Of a DNA stretch of 64,000 nt, positions 1 through 26,711 are shown piece after piece. Under the pieces are notes generated by a model. That model was given only the letters and a program-made list of their open reading frames with translations, did not search any database and had not been told where the DNA came from. Made by a program: the position numbers and the translations under genes. Origin of the DNA: Bolinopsis microptera (Eukaryota > Ctenophora > Tentaculata > Lobata > Bolinopsidae); the NCBI RefSeq assembly GCF_026151205.1, contig NC_087083.1:10599460-10663459 (forward strand), read 5' to 3'. The stretch's first letter is position 1; each line of letters starts with the position of its first letter.

Positions 1-507
1 AAGATAACAAACCTCGCGCGCGCGGCGCTTACATCTGCACCTGAGAATCTCTCAGCAATGTGTGGCTGTCTGCGCGGCGGGCTGTGTATTGTGTCTATAG
101 CTGAATTTAAATTTAGATTTATTTGTAAATGTATAATAATATTAAATATGTATTGATTGTTTTGTGGTAAATACAAATTTTGTTTTACTAAAAAATTTTG
201 TTTTACTACATGTGGTGTAGACTTGTAATGTTCCGGCTAGACAGGCTAGATGCATACATTAATTCTAATAGTGATTCTCTTAAAATACAAATAAAAAACT
301 TATCTTGCTATTGCATTCGTTCTTAAAAGTAACTTCAATCATAATTTGAATAATATTTTGAGTTAATTTATCAGTGACGTAGATCTCCAAAATTCATTAT
401 TTACAATTACACCTCAAATATATCTCATATAGCGTAATATTATAGAGCAGCAGTATCTGAAGGTGTAGTTTTCAAGCTCCTCTAAAACTTGTTATCTCTA
501 AATCTGC

Positions 508-895
508 AGTGATTGTAGAAGTGTTTAGAAGTTTAGATCAGTGTGAAGCTATTTCTACAGGAGTGATTGTAGAAGTGTTTAGATCAGTGTGAAGCTATTT
601 CTACAGGAGTGATTGTAGAAGTGTTTAGATCAGTGGGAAGCTATTTCTACAGGAGTGATTGTAGAAGTGTTTAGATCAGTGGGAAGCTATTTCTACAGGA
701 GTGATTGTAGAAGTGTTTAGATCAGTGTGAAGCTATTTCTACAGGAGTGATTGTAGAAGTGTTTAGATCAGTGTGAAGCTATTTCTACAGGAGTGATTGT
801 AGAAGTGTTTAGATCAGTGTGAAGCTATTTCTACAGGAGTGATTGTAGAAGTGTTTAGATCAGTGTGAAGCTATTTCTACAGGAGTGATTGTAGA
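508..895. repeat. 46-bp minisatellite carrying a splice acceptor
   Basis: About nine copies of a 46-bp unit with few substitutions. Each unit contains CTATTTCTACAG followed by GAGTGATTGTAGAAG, which is the acceptor plus first coding bases of the exon at 883-977. Each copy is therefore a potential acceptor. Confidence 0.9.
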
Positions 896-977
896 AGCTG
901 AACTCATAGTCATGTCACTCAGCGAGCTGAGGAGGTCTCTGGATCCGTTTGAGCTGCCTGCGGAGGACAAGATTTAG
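883..977 (+). CDS. Terminal coding exon of an unrecognised gene
   Basis: A + strand reading frame opens just after a canonical acceptor (TTTCTACAG at 874-882) and runs 31 codons to TAG at 975-977. The end reads MSLSELRRSLDPFELPAEDK plus I, a hydrophilic coding-like C-terminus. AATAAA lies 7 bases after the stop (984-989), as expected for a last exon. The first two bases complete a codon begun in an upstream exon that is not visible here. I do not recognise the protein. The exon converges with the F-box/WD40 gene on the other strand, whose stop lies about 190 bp away. The acceptor and first exon bases are copied in the 46-bp minisatellite just upstream. Confidence 0.5.
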
Positions 978-1166
978 TGTTAAAATAAAAAACAGTTAAG
1001 CTAAAATTCCACCATCGTCACTGTTTTATTAATAGCTTGTTTGACATGCAGTAGGAAAACAACCCCGGCAATATATTAAAACCGTAGTAATTATAGTATG
1101 TAGTAAGACAATCCACCTTACTGGGCAGCACTCAGCCTGTCATTCCGCCCAATCTTTATTCGGCGT

Positions 1167-15391
<14,225 letters not shown>

Positions 15392-15399
15392 CTAAAAAC

Positions 15400-16495
15400 A
15401 AAATGTGTATCAGTTATTAAAATTATGTGCAATAGCTTTCAGGCTTGCACATTCCTTGCCCCGTAGTTACCTGTCCTTTCAAACTAGCAGTCAAGGAAAA
15501 AAGTCATACACCAAATGGGCATTATATTTTTATTAATTCTTTTACACCTTGTTATTTTGTAAAATTTTCCCAAAATGAAATCTCCTGTTTTATTGAAAAA
15601 AAATTCTTGTTTCATTGAGCTCTAGGGGATATAATGTGAACTCATAACTTCATAACAACTAAATCAAGATATCACTATTAAGACGTATTTATCTACCCAT
15701 GTGTATATGTGTACTTCTTTCAGAGTTAATGGTCCCTTCCTGGATTACATTATGTGATCTGATGATCCCCCAGTTAGTTTTAACAATAATAGCTCAAATA
15801 ATTATAGGATGCATCCGGTTAAAATTATAGCCAGCAAAAGTTCTTAAAATATTCTTTTAGCTCAATAAAAAAATTCGATATGTCATCGAAATTATGGGGC
15901 ACAAATATCAATCATTTTTGCACCAATTCTCTGAACACTATTTGCCCTTAAAAATAGGCCACCGTACAATTGACATTTTGATATCAATCGCTGTTACTTC
16001 TAAGCCCATTGATTAATTGTGATGTTTTTAAAACCGTTTTTTTATTTTCAGTTATATTATTGCAAATGATCGAGTTCTTGGCTGTGTTGATATATAATAT
16101 GCTTTTTTAAAATACATCTTTTAAAAATATTGTATTGACAAATATTTATATCAATATTGTTGGGGGAATATTTATTATATATTTTTTCACATAGTGCGAT
16201 ATATTTTGTAGACATGTGTGATGACATGTGTGATGATGTTATGTCATACATTTTATTTTACTTTATCTGCAATACCATCTGTTATCCATGGGTTATTGAG
16301 AGCAGACTTAGATTTTTAGCCTTTCTAATTTTCAACATTCGTCAATATTTATCACGTGCATAATCATGACCATGCTTGTTCTTAAATGTTTAAGATATCG
16401 TTGCCATGCAAAGCATGCAAGCTTGAATTAAGGTTGATATAGTATTATAGTCAATTGCAACTAAAAATAGTGTGCTTTTTTGCGTATGTAAATTT
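15400..16495. other. No gene seen
   Basis: AT-rich, with no coding-like frame or recognisable repeat family. It may hold the promoter and 5' exon of the F-box/WD40 gene, but no specific signal was identified. Confidence 0.4.
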
Positions 16496-16497
16496 TT

Positions 16498-16640
16498 TTC
16501 ACCTAACCATGTGCTTTCGCGCCACTGCGGGCGCGCTTGTTTGTTGTTTCACAAGCCGGGAGGCGGGCGCGTGCCACTGCAAGCGCAAGGGTTGTAGGTT
16601 TATAACCTACCAGGACGTGCGCCGAGTTGGACTCGTCGAC
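16498..16640. repeat. GC-rich dispersed repeat
   Basis: Begins TTCACCTAACCATGTGCTTT and contains GTAGGTTTATAACCTAC. Its opening part is inverted at about 18745-18830, and its distal part recurs near 19115-19175. The strong GC contrast with the surroundings suggests an inserted family. Confidence 0.6.
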
Positions 16641-17040
16641 GGTCCTGATATATGGTCCTAATATATGGAACAAATATTTTACGAGTATCACCCGTTAAGG
16701 TGATGTCAAATTTAAATTAATCTTAAATGTTAAAATATATTTGGTTGGTGTTATAATTATAAATTAAATCGATCTTTCTTTTTCATTTTCTGCAGTACAG
16801 TATAACTAGAATTAGTGCTTCAGTATTTTTATTTAAATTTTGAATTGCGCTGATAAAAATGTATGATTGAGACGAATCTTCGAGTAGTTCACTACTATAT
16901 AGTAAAAAAGCTTATTTTACATTTCGTTAGCATATCCAATATTCATGTTCATGAGTTTATTATCGGATGTTTAAGTTTAACTATGTTTATTATGATATTA
17001 TTATTCATTGTAATATGGCAATAAAATTTAAATTTTGTTT

Positions 17041-18141
17041 TACGGGTATATGCCTCACAGAATGGCTAGCCTCACAGAATGGCCAAATTTGTAAATGTTT
17101 TTGTAACTTATTTTGTATATAAGACTGGTAGGTTTTGTGGATACCATATGAAACAAAAGTCTTCTGGCAACACTTTCTGTGGTGAAATCATTAACTAGGA
17201 CCACATTTTCTGGCATAAATATGACTGTTTATGCAGAAATTTTGAGCACTGAAAATTTGTTTTCAAATTTTTGAACTAAGTTTGCATTTTGGTGAGAACT
17301 ACTGGCACCAGTATGACAGAAGATGTTTAAAGAATAGTATTCATCAAACAAAACGAACATTGTTCAATATAGGAAGAAAAAAATGCTAAAATGGCTACAT
17401 GCCTCACAAAATGGCAAAAATATGCCTCACAAAATGGCCAAAATTTAAAACTCCTTTTATTGATGTAGACATGTTAGTTTTGATGGTCTAAAGTATTCAC
17501 AAGCTATTTATCATACAATAACACCCCAGATGGAGTGTTTTTACAGCCGAATGAAGGTTATAAATCATGAAATCAGGGAATATGAACAACGCCTCACAAA
17601 ATGGCCATTTTTGGTGTAGGAAATTATGCCCTTTTCCAGTTCTAAGAAATTTCACCTATATGGGGGTGTTAACAAGGCATATTTATACCAGCAGCATACC
17701 TGAAACAAGAGCCAAAGGTTTTAGGAAAATAAAATTTTCTCGTTTTCTTTTTTTTTTGCCATTTTGTGAGGCATTTTTTTGTGAAATAATTTTTCACAGC
17801 TCAGTTTTTTCGTGAGTTTTAGGTTATTACCCCATTCCTTAATAGGTTTTCTAACAACGTGTGGTGATAGAAATTTAAAAAGTATCTCCATCAAAAAATT
17901 ATAGAAATTCAGATTTGGCCATTAATTCTCTGTGAGGCATGTTTTTTTGGAGGAAGATTTTCCGGCCAATTTTTCTCAAAGAAAAAATAGTTATGAGATT
18001 AAATCAACCCCCGGGAAGAAAAATATGACATATGAGTGTCAATGCAACTTAGCTTCTTATGAGATAAAAACTGGAATAAAGTGTGTTTTGTGATTTTGAG
18101 AGACCTTCCTTTTTTGCCATTCTGTGAGGCATATACCCGTA
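17041..18141. mobile_element. 1.1-kb TIR element with internal repeat motif
   Basis: Ends are perfect 26-bp inverted repeats starting TACGGGTATATGCCTCACAG. TA may be the target duplication. The motif GCCTCACAAAATGGC, or its complement, recurs about nine times internally, like transposase-binding subterminal repeats. I see no transposase; the longest internal frame is 82 codons and not recognisable. Confidence 0.75.
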
Positions 18142-18584
18142 CTAAATTTTGTTTTACTATAAAAACCGAACGAATATAATAACCAATGCGCCTATCTTTA
18201 TGCGCGGCGATCGCGCTCTTTTCGAGCTTCTTATATAACTTTACTTAGGCGCGCCAGGAAAAAACAAAGAAGTAAGCAAAAATCAAGCTAGGAAAAAATC
18301 GAATTATATTTCATAATATTTATCAAACATTAAATGCCAAATGGTCGCAAGTGTTTAACCCAAAAAACCTTACATAACTTCAAAAATAAACTAGAAACTT
18401 CAAAAATAAAAGAAATAGAAACGTTGCATGTGTGTACTGTCATGATTTTCAACGAAATGTTCGTTTTGTAAAACAAAGGTTACCTCCCCAGGAAGAAAAT
18501 TTAAGACAACGTAGATTTTGAGTTATCCTGAAATGTATGATTTTGGGCCAAATATTAAAATATCGCAGCTTTTTAACTTTGCAA

Positions 18585-18830
18585 ATTAATTTGTCATACG
18601 TTGTATGACCCGCCGCGCACGAGTGCGCGGCTCCCCCTGTATCGTAGAAACGCTACATAGTGAAACGACCGTGGGGGTCATGACCTGCTCTATCCAGAGC
18701 CCTTGCGCTTCATGCAGTATATATGATATATCGCGCGCCCGCCTCACGGCGTTTCTTGACTTGTGAAACAAGCGCACCCGCAGTGGCGCAAAAGCAATAA
18801 GCATATGGTTAGGTGAAGGTCATGCACGAC
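18585..18830. repeat. GC-rich dispersed repeat, copy 2
   Basis: Contains GACCCGCCGCGCACGAGTGC and the sequence around GTAGAAACGCTACATAG. Related blocks are at about 18975-19060 and, inverted, at about 19505-19622. It ends in the complement of the 16498 repeat start. Confidence 0.6.
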
Positions 18831-19343
18831 GTGATACAAAAATCAATGTGGTTGCCATGACTTCATATCATTCAGATTGTAATACGCGTGCGATCAGCAA
18901 ACTTTACGTCACGCGCGCTGACAAACGTGCTATTGAAAAATGATGATCACCTCTAGCTTAACACGGCCAGCCTTGTCATACGTCGTACGACCCGCCGCGC
19001 ACAAGTGCGCGGCTCCCCTGTATCGTAGAAACCATATTGAAACGACGGCCGTGGGGGTCACGACTTGATACAAGGCCAGCCAGCATAATTAATGTTGCTA
19101 GGCTCACACATAGCGCGAGTCCAACTCTGAACTCGGCGCGCGTTTTGGTAGGTTATAAACCTATACAACGTTTTTTTACAAATATCAATCGATATCAGCC
19201 CAGGAAACCTTTTCGTTAGGGGCCTAACTTCGGAAGTAAAAGAGATAGAAAGTTTTGGTTTTCAACAAAATGTTCGTCTCGTAAAAAAACTAAAGTTAGC
19301 TCCCCAAGAGCACAATTTGGGACAACGTAGATTTTGAATTATC

Positions 19344-19427
19344 TTACCACTTACTGGGCCGCGCTCAGCCTTTCATTCCGCCGAATCTCTATGTTTATGA
19401 ACATAATAGCCTGAGGTCCCCAGGTAA
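19344..19427. mobile_element. Short MITE, copy 2
   Basis: Same family as 1118-1207, flanked by GAATTATC at 19336-19343 and 19428-19435. This confirms an 8-bp target duplication. Confidence 0.75.
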
Positions 19428-20360
19428 GAATTATCCTGAAAAGTATGATTTTGAGCCAAATTAAAGATCGCAGCTTTTTAACTTTGCAAAATAATGTTGT
19501 TGCTATTTGTATCACGTTGTGACCCCCACTACACGGTCGTTTCACTATTATATGGTGAGAGTAGAGTTTCTACGATACAGGGGGAGCCGCGCACTCGTGC
19601 CCGGTGGGTCATACAACGTATGACAATTACAAGGACTCTGTGAGATTCGGAGACGATATATGCAATATGGGGAAGACGATCGCAGAAAGAGTCAGATGTC
19701 GACGCGTAAATTTATTTTATTCTATATTTTTCGAGATGGATTAGACCTTAACCGCAACCGGTTTAGTTTCCTGGATGAACGACATGCATCGAAAAACTTT
19801 AGCTTGGTTAAATATCTTTGCACAATTGACAATGCAAGTTTGGTAATTGATAATTTATAATTATATTGTAAATCCAATTATTTGATCAGAATTGTCATTT
19901 TGTTTAATATTAATTATTGAAACAAAAAGTAATGAAAATAATAAATATGCTATTGCAGAATTGACGGATGTTACTCGTCTAAATTTCTTCGAAGTAGCGC
20001 GACGGCAAGTGCTACGAAGTAGCGCGCGCCGGGCCAGACCATTAACAATGGTCAATTGCAGAATTGCAAAATACGATTAACAATATTACATATTGATATA
20101 TGACGAGAAAAAGAATAATTTATAACCACTGCACTAAGCGTTATTTGACAATAAAATGAAAATAATGAATTTTCCATGTTCCAGCAATTTTTTAAAATTT
20201 GAAATTACGTCGTTTGAATATAAAATGTTTTAATGTTTTAGTGTAATTAACTTTTCTATTATGCGCTCAAAATGTCAACTAGGCAGTTACCAACATTACA
20301 TGTATAATTGTAAACTGTTGCAAATGCAACGTGTAACATTTCACATTTGTAACCAACACG

Positions 20361-21418
20361 TTAAATTTGGCAGCATTTAACCACAAAGTCTTTTTCCCCA
20401 GGTCCCGTTTTCTCAAAGCCGGTGATGACCATATCAGAGGGACACTTCCAATATCCGTCCTGTTGATCGTTCTTCAGAGTGCCCACTACCTGACAGTTCC
20501 CTTCCAACTTCCCTCCTAAACATTCCTTTTTAGAGCACGGTGCCGCGTCAATACCGTTTTCACCGTCCCTGGCTGGTGGGTGCAGGGTTTAATAGAATAT
20601 ATTTAGTTACATTACCAATAACGTGGCACACCAATAACGTGGCACACAAATAACGTGGCACAACAATAACGTGGTATTTGGTTATTTTGTATAGTTGTAT
20701 AGCAAATAATAATAGACTTTGTAGCAAGATACATGATTTTCTAAAAAGAATAACAACAGGATGGTAAAGTATAAGTAACTAACTAAAATAACTAAACGTT
20801 AAGTAAATTAAACTGTAATATAATTATAAACTGACCTATTCGTCCACTTTCACCTTTCACTCCCTTTACCCCAGGTCGCCCCGGGGATCCATTACTCCCT
20901 TCCACCCCTGGTTCCCCCGGTGCACCTTGCTCTCCCTTGGCTCCATCTTCTCCTCGTGGTCCGTCCTCTCCGTCCATCCCGTCATCTCCTTGTGGTCCTT
21001 CAGAATCTTCACACTTCACTTCATTGTCGCAATAACCGGGATAACCTAGTGTGACCTTGTTACATGTTGTTTTGTTACTGTAGATGTGTTTTGGATATTA
21101 CACATCTCGGACGTTTTAAAAAACAAAAAGAATCAAATTTAAGAATTCGGGAAAATGCCCCCCCCCCAGGTACTGTCATTACGCCACTGTTTAGCGCTAT
21201 CTACTGTTATCTAATGCTAAATATCACATTTCAATTATTATCGGTAAAGAACCCTTACTACAGGTGTATAAGATAACAATACCTTTGCTCCCGTCTGCTC
21301 CTGGTTCTCCGTCAGCACCAGGTTCTCCTGTGTCTCCTCGAGGCCCCTGCGGTCCTTTCCTTGCAGCAGTTCCACTCAGTACACACAGCAGTGCTAATGT
21401 CCAGAGAAGATGCTTCAT
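20361..21418 (-). CDS. Short secreted collagen, 3 exons
   Basis: Exons 21418-21283, 21045-20836 and 20572-20361 join in phase and give about 186 residues. Residues 1-19 (MKHLLWTLALLCVLSGTAA) form a signal peptide; I chose this ATG over the upstream one for that reason. A short Gly-X-Y run (KGPQGPRGDTGEPGADGEPG) is followed by a break with two cysteines (GYPGYCDNEVKCEDSEG), then about 48 residues of Gly-X-Y. The predicted join to exon 3 reads GRI-ARD-GEN, one Gly replaced. The end is a Cys-rich domain with six cysteines, finishing VVKCCQI and TAA. This is much shorter than fibrillar collagens and lacks the poly-Pro and paired Cys-rich domains of cnidarian minicollagens. An extracellular matrix role is likely. 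Confidence 0.85.
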
Positions 21419-21589
21419 TTCACTTGGCCCTATTATATATGTTGGTGTGTTGTTAGGCATACCCCGCTTTGTGTGTATATCTCAAATAAATACAGTTTAC
21501 AGGAAAGTGGTAAAAAAACGTTATTAAAGGGTTGAACTGGAAGAAAGAGCTACAAACGACAAAGAAGGAGAAATATACTCCCTCTTAAT

Positions 21590-22375
21590 AAAACAAAACA
21601 CACCAAATTATATACTGCATATATTTATATAGTATATGCAGTATACTCCTTGTTAATAAAACAAACCACACCTAATTATATACTGCATATATTTATATAG
21701 TATATGCAGTATACTCCTTGTTAATACTTTAATAAAACAAACCACACCTAATTGTCTACTGCATATATTTATATAGCATATGCAGTATACTCCTTGTTAA
21801 TACTTTAATAAAACAAACCACACCTAATTGTCTACTGCATATATTTATATAGTATATGCAGTATACTCCTTGTTAATACTTTAATAAAACAAACCACACC
21901 TAATTGTATACTGCATATATTTATATAGTATATGCAGTATACTCCTTGTTAATACTTTAATAAAACAAACCACACCTAATTGTATACTGCATATATTTAT
22001 ATAGTATATGCAGTATACTCCTTGTTAATACTTTAATAAAACAAACCACACCTAATTGTCTACTGCATATATTTATATAGCATATGCAGTATACTCCTTG
22101 TTAATAAAACAAAACACACCAAATTATATACTGCATATATTTATATAGTATATGCAGTATACTCCTTGTTAATAAAACAAAACACACCAAATTATATACT
22201 GCATATATTTATATAGTATATGCAGTATACTCCTTGTTAATAAAACAAAACACACCAAATTATATACTGCATATATTTATATAGTATATGCAGTATACTC
22301 TCTGTTAATAAAACAAACCACACCAAATTATATACTGCATATATTTATATAGTATATGCAGTATACACTCTGTTA
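21590..22375. repeat. Hairpin-bearing satellite, about 10 copies
   Basis: Units of roughly 72-82 bp, each with the near-palindrome ACTGCATATATTTATATAGT plus ATATGCAGT. Two length classes alternate, with or without TACTTTAAT. It starts about 170 bp upstream of the collagen start codon. Confidence 0.92.
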
Positions 22376-22554
22376 ACAATACAAACAAACCACATCAAAT
22401 TATACAAAATGAAAGAATAAAAGATTACCATTAGATCAGGGTGGCTAATTAAATGATCCGTTTAAAAGGAGATAAGGCAGTGTAATCAGTCCTGTTGCTG
22501 CAACTTAATACTCTTTCCCACCTCACAATCCGGTACTCGATCTGAAACTCGTGT

Positions 22555-22672
22555 GTTCGCGGCACCATGAAGTGTGTAATAACACGGCACCATAACGCGG
22601 CACCATGAAGTGTGCAATAACACGGCACCATAACGCGGCATCATGAAGTGTGCAATAAGGAGCCCAACAATA
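22555..22672. repeat. Short CGGCACCAT minisatellite
   Basis: Irregular tandem copies of GCGGCACCATGAAGTGTG and AATAACACGGCACCATAAC. Confidence 0.75.
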
Positions 22673-22679
22673 AGGAGCC

Positions 22680-23490
22680 CTATTAATTATTCAATACTGG
22701 TTAAGGTTTATTATTGTACCATTGTAAATAATGTTGTAATAAGATGAACTTGAAAAACTTTATCGATAACTATTTTGGTCATATTTGGTATTCGATCTTT
22801 GCATAATATATTTAAGTACCATTTTCTGGCTTTAGTATTGACAATATATTTTCAAGCATAAGTTTATAAGTTATCTTTTTAGCTCATTATTCATGATATT
22901 TTCTGGGATGACTAGTTCGATCACTGCTGAGTATAAGTTTTATCTTAAAAGCGGTGTTATTAAATTTCAATTTATTATTATTATTATTAACAAAACTTAA
23001 TAGGAGAAATATCATATCGTGGCATTTTGTGGAACTTGGAGTCCTTAATTCTTTAATTATAGACATTACTCATGACTCACGTTTGTTGAAATTTTCATTT
23101 TTAATGTATTAAAGGGGGAAACTGAAAGAATAAAAAAGGACATTTGTTTTAATAATTCGGACGCGACACAGAATTTTGTTTATTTTCATGATCTGAAAGC
23201 CGCAAATCTGCACGAGCAATACAACGAAGACGATTTATTTTGTAAAATATGCGTGAAGTTGAGGTACATTTATACGCAAATCTACGCGGGCGTTTAAAAA
23301 CTCTATAAGATTACACGTATAGAACGCAGCTTACAGAATATTGGAGCTACGTGTATTTGAATTAGGCTGGGGCGTTCGTTAGCGCTGGCTTCCCAACCTA
23401 TCGCCAATATTTTAATATTCCAAACAACTATCCATGTACGGGCATCACCCGCTAAAGCGTTAAGTACTGGAAACTCACCGAATTACACAC
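22680..23490. other. No gene seen
   Basis: AT-rich sequence with no coding-like frame on either strand and no recognised repeat. Confidence 0.4.
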
Positions 23491-23582
23491 AAGTGGTGCC
23501 CTCAGTACAGGTGATTTTGTCGCTGCCAGTAACACGACTCCTTAAATCATCATTTAAGGAAGCGTTTGCTTGTCTGACTTAC

Positions 23583-24099
23583 TTCATTAGACACTTCTGG
23601 TCAAGGTTTGTAAACACCTTCTTCACTAACTCTTTGGATGTGACTTTATCACTCCCATTTTCATTACTTCTCCCCATACTTTTTACGCTTACAGTTAGCA
23701 TCACAGTTTTTTGAACTGCACATTTATTTGTGTTACTGTTATAAGTATTTGTTTATCACTTGGTCTCGCACACTGAGACAGGGTTTCTTTCGAAACATAC
23801 CGTGTCGTATCATACTTTATCGTCTCTCCCTCTTCAGAGACAGGCTTTCTTTCTATATACCGTGTCGTATCATGCTTTATCGTCTCTCCTTCTTCAGAGA
23901 CAGGCTTTATTTCAACATACCGTGTCGTATCATGCTTTATCGTGTCTCCTTCATCAGACACAGGCTTTCTTTCAACATACCGTGTCATATCATGCTTTAT
24001 CGTCTCTCCTTCTTCAGAGACAGGCTTTATTTCAACATACCGTGTTGTATCATGCTTTATCGTCTCTCCTTCTTCAGAGACATTCACTATTTCAGTCAA
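23583..24099 (-). CDS. Candidate exons with five 20-residue repeats
   Basis: The minus frame at 24099-23780 holds five 60-bp repeats of the type VSEEGETIKHDTTRYVERKP, then LSQCARPS and a possible donor. A second open stretch (about 23715-23583) reads MGRSNENGSDKVTSKELVKK and ends at a good donor (GTAAGT at 23582-23577). Differences among the repeats fall mostly at third codon positions of the minus frame, which supports coding on this strand. The plus frames are open only because 60 is divisible by three. The segment KELVKKVFTNLDQKCL faintly recalls an F-box helix. Function unknown; I cannot prove the two pieces are joined. Confidence 0.35.
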
Positions 24100-24682
24100 G
24101 GTATTTATCCTTATATTTATTATTGGTTTTTTAAATTTTTATTTCATTTATCAGTTTAATTTGCAGAAAGTGGTTTCAATATTATCGATTATCCTTCTTC
24201 CAACTAATTCAAAAATAGGTACCATGGACACTGGATCTCAGCAACATACAGAAGATACTACCTGTCATCATTATAGAGTCTAATGAACTCTACCCACAGG
24301 TTAGTCAGGCAGTGGATCACACTCTGATGACATCTCCTTTTGGAGATTTTCGGACTCTCAGACTACCTACTACCTAGTTGAGTGTGTTCCATAACCTAGC
24401 ACCCTGCCTAAACGTTCGGTACTCCTGGACCTATGTGGCAAGTCTGCTCCCTGAACAAAAAAAAACAAAAAAAAACACGACTCCTGTCCGACAGCGACAT
24501 CTGTCCGACTCAGGGTACCAGAAAAAAACGACATCTGTCCGAAATTGTGATCTGATTTCAATACGACATATTTCCAATTAGAGACATGATCTGAACTTTT
24601 ACTTGCTAATTTGTATACGTAACATTTCCGATTTGAGATATGATCTGAGCCATAGTTTACACTTTACTGCCTGCATGCCTGC

Positions 24683-24868
24683 CTAGGTCGATCCAGATGA
24701 AATCTGGAACGAGTTTCGTGTCAACGCTTCTCTCCATTTATCTCTATCACACATGAGCAAACGCAGCTGGTCAGGTTCCATTCCAGTGTCTTCAAGTAGA
24801 ACGTCCGGGAAGGTCTTATGTGGTCGTCCTCGATAACGCTGGCCATGGGATGGTTGCCAAAAACTCAA
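24683..24868 (-). pseudogene. Retrotransposon (LINE-type) ORF fragment
   Basis: The minus frame reads GRPHKTFPDVLLEDTG, then LRLLMCDRDKWREAL. This matches the tail that follows reverse transcriptase in many LINE ORF2 proteins (GRP.KTW...L..DL.....L..DR..WR). No RT core is present nearby, so it is a truncated 3' remnant. Confidence 0.6.
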
Positions 24869-25139
24869 AAAGGAGTTGTTGAGCAGGTTGGTCCTGTAGA
24901 CTAGAGTGGTTCATTTTACCAAAAGATGTTCAAATAATTAGAAATCATATCTTATTACTATTAGTTGCTCTATAGGGTCAGGAACGACCAACAAAATTTG
25001 TTTGACTCTAGTGTTCCGGATAAGGTCGCCATGGGCCACGCCCATTTTTATAGCGTTTATTATACAGGTAAAATTGTCTAAATCGTCAATTTAGTCATGA
25101 AGGAGTTCTAAATGTGTGCTCCTCTAATATAAACAGTAG

Positions 25140-25287
25140 AAAATGGTTAACTTTAGTCGAGGTCTTAGGTCTCTACAATGTCGGGAAGTTCCTGCAGGAG
25201 TTTGCGCATTGCGCTGAAGCGCGGGATTCACTGCGCCAAAAGTGAAGGTCGTAGAGACATGAGACCTTGACTAAAGTTAACCATTTT
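25140..25287. mobile_element. Small palindromic MITE
   Basis: Inverted ends of about 35 bp, AAATGGTTAACTTTAGTC and its complement, around a GC-richer core. No internal gene. Confidence 0.7.
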
Positions 25288-25409
25288 ATACCATTACTAC
25301 AAGAGTGTGACACTTTCAGAGTCCTGAACACATTCCTATATCAGTATATAGGAAGCAGAACTAAGCTCCACAACCCAAGGGAGTACGGCCCAACACCAGA
25401 AAATACTAA

Positions 25410-25452
25410 ATGCACACCAATTCATGCTCAATAATCAAGCATGAATTGGTGT
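25410..25452. repeat. Hairpin
   Basis: GCACACCAATTCATGCT and its complement, separated by about 8 bp. Confidence 0.75.
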
Positions 25453-26154
25453 GCAAGAGAGAAATTTATCGCTCACGTAAACTCAAAACATTGATAGTAT
25501 TAATATGCAGTGCATGCCATTTTAAATTGTGTGATTTAATAAAAGGGCCGTTAAGCGTTGAAGATACAAATCCGAAGTACTGTTTTCAAATTTGTTAGAT
25601 GCATTAATATTTTTCCTGAAATTTACACCTTTTTTATGTTCTAGAAACCCCCTCGGCGCGACCGTCGCAGCCTTTATACCCCATTTCCTATTGTATTCAG
25701 ACTCATCAGAAGTCGTTCGACAGGTCAATGGAAGATAAGAGGAAACCCGTGCACTAAATACTTTAATAGGTAGTTTTCAACGAGACCCAATTGATGCTAC
25801 CCAAATCTATATGTTAAAGACTATCTGCATATTGATATAGTACTATAGTATATATACAGATGTATATTATGATACTATAATATGCAGATAGCCTTTAGCA
25901 GTTGTAGGCAGTAGGCTCAGCAAGAAAATGTTGGGTACGTGGCCAGGGACGTAGCCAGGAGTTTTTCCGAACATTTTTTGTCTTTATACTTGCTAGAATA
26001 AAATCTACAATGATGAATTAATGCATTAGTCACAATATTCAATTTATAAAAAGTCGGTTTTACAAAATTTTGAGGGCAATATTATCCATTTGTAGGAAGT
26101 GAGAACAATCAATTATTTGAAAATATCATAAATACCTACACAGAGTTCACACTA

Positions 26155-26469
26155 TCTTACTATATATAAAGCGAGACGATATATATATTTATTTATCCGT
26201 GCCATTTTACTGACACCACGGCATCAACTTTAACGCAACTTTCCGCAAAAACCGTAAAAGATATACAACTGAAACTTTTTTGACTGAGTCAAATGCTTTA
26301 TAGGCCTTCAAATCAGCATGAAAAAATAAAAAATTGACCAAGGAATAATAATTTTAGTGCCCGAAATTTGGACTCCCAAGTGGTGTCAAAAACGCGAATT
26401 AAATAGGTAATAATTATTCTAGTCTCTCGAGTCTTGACACCACTTTAGGGTTAGACGGGTTCCTGCTAG
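26155..26469 (+). mobile_element. Non-autonomous Helitron, copy 1
   Basis: Starts TCTTACTATATATAAAGCGA and ends GGGTTCCTGCTAG, inserted between A and T: the Helitron signature (5' TC, 3' CTAG, no target duplication). A near-identical copy is at 60016-60328, and a 3'-truncated reverse copy at about 34190-34433. Confidence 0.85.
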
Positions 26470-26711
26470 TAAGTATAATGAGTAACTGAAATACTTTTTA
26501 CTCATTACTGACTGCCCACATTATTTCAATGATAACAAATAACTTTGAACTTACAACAGGTTTCTCCAACCTCGATTTGCAGCTCACCCGACCTGTTTTT
26601 TCAACAATACTTGTAACTTGCAAGTTGCACTTTAATTGGTCTTATTATAGTGAATGTAGCCTGTAGCTCCCATTTATGTATACTGTAACTGTAAGTGTAA
26701 CACTCGACATA

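Noticed and set aside
23728-24283. Three plus-strand frames of 113-143 codons across the 60-bp repeats
   Set aside because: The repeat length keeps frames open; the minus frame has the better substitution pattern and composition.
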